From: Streptomyces sporangiiformans
Lineage (GTDB): Bacteria; Actinomycetota; Actinomycetes; Streptomycetales; Streptomycetaceae
DNA: 55,150 nt
Reading direction: 5' to 3'
Assembly (NCBI RefSeq): GCF_005768555.2
Contig: NZ_VCHX02000181.1
Location: forward strand, 39,835-94,984
Part shown: positions 51,350 through 55,150 of the stretch, in pieces
How the letters are laid out: each line of letters starts with the position of its first letter
Numbering within the stretch: position 1 is the stretch's first letter
The notes under the pieces: generated by a model
Told to the model about the DNA's origin: nothing
What the model saw: only the letters and a program-made list of their open reading frames with translations
Databases searched by the model: none
Position numbers and translations under genes: made by a program

Positions 51350-53376
51350 GCGGGGACCTCCAGAGGGTCGAGCTTGTTCGCTTTCCGGATCTCGTCGACG
51401 ATACGGCCGATGATTCCGGTGATGTCGAAGTCCTTCGGGGTGAAGACCGCGGCCACTCCGGCGGCCCGCAGCTGATCGGCGTCGCCGTTCGGGATGATCC
51501 CGCCGGCGATCACCGGGATGTCGGCCGCGCCGGCCTCACGCAGCCGCTCCAGCACATCCGGCACCAGCTGCGCGTGCGAGCCGGACAGGATGGACAGGCC
51601 GACCGCGTGCACGTCCTCGGCGAGGGCCGCGGCCACGATCTCCTCGGGTGTGAGCCGGATGCCCTGGTAGACGACCTCGAACCCGGCGTCGCGGGCCCGT
51701 ACGGCGATCTGCTCGGCCCCGTTGGAGTGGCCGTCCAGGCCCGGCTTGCCCACCAGGAAGCGGAGCTTGCCGACGCCCAGGTCGCGGGCGGTCGCGTCGA
51801 CCCTGCGACGCACCTCGGCGAGTGCGGTGCCCTCCTCGCCGGCGACCGCGACGGGCGCGGAGGAGACGCCGGTGGGCGCCCGGTACTCGCCGAACACCTC
51901 GCGCAGGGCGCCCGACCACTCGCCGGTGGTGACCCCCGCACGGGCGCACTCCACCGTGGCCTCCATCAGGTTGCCCTCGCCGGCCGCCGTCTCCTTCAGC
52001 CGCTCCAGTGCCTTGCGCGCACCGGGCTCCTGGCGCGCGTCACGCCACTTGCGCAGCGCTCGTACGACGCGGTCCTCGACCGTCGGGTCGGCCGTGTGGA
52101 TCGCGGTGTCCAGGTCGGCCGTCAGCGGGTTCGGTTCGGTCGTCTCGTAGATGTTGACGCCGACGATCTTCTCCCGACCGGACTCGATGCGGGCCCGGCG
52201 CTCGGCGTGCGAGGTGACGAGCTGTGACTTCAGATAGCCCGACTCGACGGCCGCCATCGCGCCGCCCATCTCCTGGATGCGGTCGATCTCGGCGAGCGAC
52301 TCCTCGACCAGGGCGGCCACCTTGGCCTCGATGACGTGCGAGCCGTCGAAGATGTCCTCGTACTCCAACAGGTCGCTCTCGTGGGCGAGCACCTGCTGGA
52401 TGCGCAGGGACCACTGCTGGTCCCAGGGGCGGGGCAGGCCCAACGCCTCGTTCCAGGCGGGCAGCTGCACGGCACGCGCGCGTGCGTCCTTCGAGAGGGT
52501 CACGGCCAGCATCTCGAGCACGATGCGCTGGACGTTGTTCTCCGGCTGGGCCTCGGTCAGACCGAGGGAGTTGACCTGGACGCCGTAGCGGAAGCGGCGT
52601 TGCTTCGGGTTCTCGATCCCGTACCGCTCACGCGTGATCTTGTCCCAGATGCGGCCGAACGCCCGCATCTTGCACATCTCCTCGATGAACCGGACGCCCG
52701 CGTTCACGAAGAAGGAGATGCGGGCGACGACATCGCCCATCCGCTCCTGCGGCACCTGGCCGGAGTCGCGCACGGCGTCGAGGACGGCGATCGCCGTGGA
52801 CATCGCGTACGCGATCTCCTGGACCGGGGTGGCGCCGGCCTCCTGGAGGTGGTAGCTGCAGATGTTGATCGGGTTCCACTTGGGGATGTGGCTGACCGTG
52901 TAGGCGATCATGTCGGTCGTCAGACGGAGCGAAGGCCCGGGCGGGAACACATGGGTGCCCCGCGACAGGTACTCCTTCACGATGTCGTTCTGCGTGGTCC
53001 CCTGGAGCTTGGTGATGTCCGCACCCTGCTCCTCCGCGACGACCTGGTAGAGCGCCAGCAGCCACATGGCGGTGGCGTTGATGGTCATCGAGGTGTTCAT
53101 CTGGTCCAGGGGTATGTCCTGGAACAGTCGGCGCATGTCGCCCAGGTGCGAGACCGGGACCCCGACCCGGCCGACCTCGCCGCGGGCGAGGATGTGGTCG
53201 GGGTCGTAGCCGGTCTGTGTCGGCAGGTCGAACGCGACCGACAGTCCGGTCTGGCCCTTGGCGAGGTTGCGCCGGTACAGCTCGTTGGACGCCTCGGCCG
53301 TGGAGTGACCGGCATACGTCCGCATGAGCCAGGGACGGTCCTTCACGGGTTCTTCTGGTGCCTGCCGCTCAGTCAT
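51346..53376 (-). CDS. meaA: ethylmalonyl-CoA mutase (MeaA)
   Basis: A 676-residue adenosylcobalamin mutase. N-terminal TIM barrel (RPWLMRTYAGHSTAEASNEL; VAFDLPTQTGYDPDH; AGATPVQEIAYAMSTAIAVL) and C-terminal B12-binding domain with the DxHxxG motif (LDGHSNGAEQIA), then GLSILSGSHAQL and IAGGIIPNGDA. Single-chain, unlike the two-subunit methylmalonyl-CoA mutases. It converts (2R)-ethylmalonyl-CoA to (2S)-methylsuccinyl-CoA. ATG at 53376 follows GGGAGCAG; the 26 bases to ccr show co-transcription. Confidence 0.93.
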   Translation of the reverse strand: MTERQAPEEPVKDRPWLMRTYAGHSTAEASNELYRRNLAKGQTGLSVAFDLPTQTGYDPDHILARGEVGRVGVPVSHLGDMRRLFQDIPLDQMNTSMTINATAMWLLALYQVVAEEQGADITKLQGTTQNDIVKEYLSRGTHVFPPGPSLRLTTDMIAYTVSHIPKWNPINICSYHLQEAGATPVQEIAYAMSTAIAVLDAVRDSGQVPQERMGDVVARISFFVNAGVRFIEEMCKMRAFGRIWDKITRERYGIENPKQRRFRYGVQVNSLGLTEAQPENNVQRIVLEMLAVTLSKDARARAVQLPAWNEALGLPRPWDQQWSLRIQQVLAHESDLLEYEDIFDGSHVIEAKVAALVEESLAEIDRIQEMGGAMAAVESGYLKSQLVTSHAERRARIESGREKIVGVNIYETTEPNPLTADLDTAIHTADPTVEDRVVRALRKWRDARQEPGARKALERLKETAAGEGNLMEATVECARAGVTTGEWSGALREVFGEYRAPTGVSSAPVAVAGEEGTALAEVRRRVDATARDLGVGKLRFLVGKPGLDGHSNGAEQIAVRARDAGFEVVYQGIRLTPEEIVAAALAEDVHAVGLSILSGSHAQLVPDVLERLREAGAADIPVIAGGIIPNGDADQLRAAGVAAVFTPKDFDITGIIGRIVDEIRKANKLDPLEVPA

Positions 53377-53402
53377 CGTGCTGCTCCCTGCTCCCTGCTC
53401 CC

Positions 53403-54740
53403 TCAGATGTTCCGGAAGCGGTTGATGGCGTCGATGTGCCGGGCGCGCTTCTCCTCGTCGCGCACGCCGAGTCCCTCGCGCGGGGCCAGCGCGAGCACGC
53501 CGACCTTGCCCTGGTGGAGGTTGCGGTGCACGTCGTACGCGGCCTGCCCGGTCTCCTCCAGCCTGTACACCTTGGAGAGCGTCGGGTGGATCTTGCCCTT
53601 CGCGATGAGCCGGTTGGCCTCCCAGGCCTCGCGGTAGTTGGCGAAGTGCGAGCCGATGATGCGCTTCAGGGACATCCACAAGTAGCGGTTGTCGTACTCG
53701 TGGTTGTAGCCCGAGGTGGAGGCACAGGTGACGATGGTGCCGCCCTTGCGCGTGACGTAGACGGAGGCGCCGAAGGTCTCGCGGCCGGGATGCTCGAAGA
53801 CGATGTCGACGTCTTCCCCACCCGTCAGCTCACGGATGCGCTTGCCGAAACGCTTCCACTCGCGGGGGTCCTGGTTGTGCTCGTCCTTCCAGAACTTGTA
53901 GTCCTCGGCGGTGCGGTCGATGATCGCCTCGGCGCCCATCGAGCGGCAGATCTCCGCCTTCTGGGGCGAGGACACGACGCAGATGGGGTTGGCGCCGCCC
54001 GCGAGTGCGAACTGCGTGGCGTAACTGCCGAGTCCACCGCTCGCGCCCCAGATCAGCACGTTGTCGCCCTGCTTCATGTCGGCGCCGTTGCGGGAGACCA
54101 GCTGCCGGTAGGCGGTCGAGTTCACGAGCCCCGGAGCGGCGGCCTCCTCCCAGCTCAGGTGATCCGGCTTCGGCATCAGCTGGTTGGACTTGACGAGTGC
54201 GATCTCCGCGAGACCGCCGAAGTTGGTCTCGAAGCCCCAGATGCGCTGCTCCGGGTCCAGCATGGTGTCGTTGTGGCCGTCGGAGGACTCCAGCTCGACG
54301 GACAGGCAGTGCGCGACGACCTCGTCACCGGGCTGCCAGGCGTTGACGCCCGGGCCGGTGCGCAGGACGACGCCCGCGAGGTCGGAGCCGATGATGTGGT
54401 ACGGCAGGTCGTGGCGCTTGGTGAGCTCGCTGAGCTTGCCGTAGCGCTCCAGGAAGGCGAAGGTCGGCAGCGGCTCGAAGATCGAGGTCCACACCGAGTT
54501 GTAGTTGACCGAGGAGGCCATGACGGCCACCAGGGCCTCGCCGGGGCCGAGCTCCGGCACCGGCACGTCGTCCAGGTGCAGTGACTTGCGGGGGTCCTTG
54601 TCGCGGGTGGTGAGGTCCGCGAACATCTCCGTCTCGTCCTTGTGCACGGTGACCGCGCGGTACGAGTCGGGCAGCTGCAGTGCGGCGAAGTCGGCGGAGG
54701 TGGACTCCGGCGACTGAATCGCGTCCAGGATTTCCTTCAC
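53403..54740 (-). CDS. ccr: crotonyl-CoA carboxylase/reductase
   Basis: A 445-residue medium-chain reductase. GTG at 54740 has GGAGG upstream. Marks: SSVNYNSVWTSIFEPLPTFA, GSDLAGVVLRTGPGVNAW, the NADPH-binding turn IWGASGGLGSYATQFAL, and IVFEHPGRETFGASVYVTRK with the CO2-site His/Glu pair of Ccr. It reductively carboxylates crotonyl-CoA to ethylmalonyl-CoA, the committed step of the pathway and a source of butyrate-type polyketide extender units. It is the first gene of the five-gene run and carries the operon promoter. Confidence 0.95.
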   Translation of the reverse strand: MKEILDAIQSPESTSADFAALQLPDSYRAVTVHKDETEMFADLTTRDKDPRKSLHLDDVPVPELGPGEALVAVMASSVNYNSVWTSIFEPLPTFAFLERYGKLSELTKRHDLPYHIIGSDLAGVVLRTGPGVNAWQPGDEVVAHCLSVELESSDGHNDTMLDPEQRIWGFETNFGGLAEIALVKSNQLMPKPDHLSWEEAAAPGLVNSTAYRQLVSRNGADMKQGDNVLIWGASGGLGSYATQFALAGGANPICVVSSPQKAEICRSMGAEAIIDRTAEDYKFWKDEHNQDPREWKRFGKRIRELTGGEDVDIVFEHPGRETFGASVYVTRKGGTIVTCASTSGYNHEYDNRYLWMSLKRIIGSHFANYREAWEANRLIAKGKIHPTLSKVYRLEETGQAAYDVHRNLHQGKVGVLALAPREGLGVRDEEKRARHIDAINRFRNI

Positions 54741-54971
54741 GGTGTTGCCTCCGGCGAAGCGAGCGCTCCGAGGGGAACGCTTGAGGGGTACGTCGGGGTG
54801 GGTTCTGCTGGTGTGAGGCGTGCCGTCGGTTCGGCGAAGGTGGAGCTGGCAGCGCTTTGTGGCGCGGAAGGTTGCCTGTGACGCAGGCGTCCGGGCGCGC
54901 TCGCCTGGGGAGGCTTGCGGGGACAGCCGACGTACGAAGGTGCTCTGCACGCCGGCCGCCCGGACTACTCC

Positions 54972-55000
54972 AACGTATGGCACGCCGTGTCACCTCGCAA
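54972..55000 (-). promoter_or_regulatory. candidate ccr promoter
   Basis: Read on the minus strand, TTGCGA and TACGTT are separated by 17 bases, a good fit to the housekeeping sigma consensus, 232-260 bases upstream of the ccr start. A short inverted repeat GGCAC-CGA-GTGCC (55001-55013) abuts the -35 box. Confidence 0.5.
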
Positions 55001-55031
55001 GGCACCGAGTGCCAAAAGTTTCTCTCATCTG

Positions 55032-55052
55032 TCATTTGGCGTTAACAAATGA
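55032..55052. promoter_or_regulatory. inverted repeat upstream of ccr, candidate operator
   Basis: TCATTTG and CAAATGA, perfect 7-bp arms around a 7-base spacer, in the most AT-rich stretch of this region. It is 32 bases upstream of the candidate -35 box, a position suited to an activator site. Confidence 0.5.
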
Positions 55053-55119
55053 GCGATGATCGATCGGTGAGGGCGGGATCCCCGCCGGCCCGCCGGCGCG
55101 AGGAGGCACAGAGAACGCG

Positions 55120-55150
55120 CACGCCGTCCCGGAGGGGCCGGGACGGCGTG
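55120..55150. terminator. hairpin at the window edge
   Basis: CACGCCGTCCC and GGGACGGCGTG form a perfect 11-bp stem with a 9-base loop. It probably terminates the gene beyond the right edge, insulating the ccr control region. Confidence 0.75.

Larger units (their letters stand above)
54741..55150. other. leader and control region of the ccr operon
   Basis: About 410 bases without a supported gene. It contains the candidate promoter, an AT-rich inverted repeat and a hairpin at the window edge, listed separately. Between the likely transcript start near 54965 and GTG 54740 lies an untranslated leader of about 225 bases. Confidence 0.6.

Overview
The window is high-GC actinobacterial DNA, almost certainly Streptomyces. 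The evidence is strong third-position G/C bias, frequent GTG/TTG starts with 4-nt start/stop overlaps, rare TTA codons, sugar ABC operons without an ATPase gene, a complete ethylmalonyl-CoA gene set, and DesK/NarL-type two-component pairs. I see no rRNA, tRNA or CRISPR array.

Layout. 1-6.6 kb: an NCS1 permease, a secreted protein, an AhpD-like protein next to a collapsed gene, then a histidine kinase / response regulator / lipoprotein cluster. 6.8-12.2 kb: a duplicated-domain lipoprotein with a TTA codon, then a compact four-gene operon (all-helical protein, CHAT protease, 88-aa protein with a DNHMP motif, multi-pass membrane protein). This operon is the best candidate in the window for an undescribed system. 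12.2-17.1 kb: gamma-glutamyltransferase-like, inositol-monophosphatase-like, phytoene-desaturase-like and macro-domain genes. 17.1-17.7 kb: two gene stumps joined by a deletion. 17.8-22.9 kb (minus strand): a polyol-type ABC uptake operon with dehydrogenase and DeoR regulator. 23.4-28.6 kb: an MmyB-like regulator and a very large Tat-exported GH2 beta-galactosidase with a LamG-like insert. 28.6-33.3 kb: a second two-component pair, an MMPL stump, and alkylation repair (Ada-AlkA fusion plus Ogt).

33.2-39.7 kb is a mobile-element zone. An IS1380-type element (about 34736-39662) sits at the 3' end of an alpha/beta-hydrolase gene. It is itself split by a 4-kb unit with 30-bp terminal inverted repeats and a TA duplication. 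That inner unit holds a decayed IS630-type transposase, an AraC regulator, a secreted peptidoglycan-binding protein and a frameshifted gene.

40.0-43.8 kb is a cell-surface cluster: a seven-blade FG-GAP protein, two divergent WxL-like secreted proteins and a membrane-anchored DUF916-like partner. 43.8-46.8 kb: NUDIX, ADP-ribosylglycohydrolase and glycerate kinase. 47.0-54.7 kb (minus strand): phosphatidylserine synthase and decarboxylase, then the ethylmalonyl-CoA genes ccr, ecm (meaA), CoA lyase, MaoC hydratase and acyl-CoA dehydrogenase. Together these five convert crotonyl-CoA through ethylmalonyl-, methylsuccinyl- and mesaconyl-CoA to glyoxylate plus propionyl-CoA. They serve acetyl-CoA assimilation and supply extender units for polyketides.

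Family assignments were made by reading translations and motifs; no database search was run.
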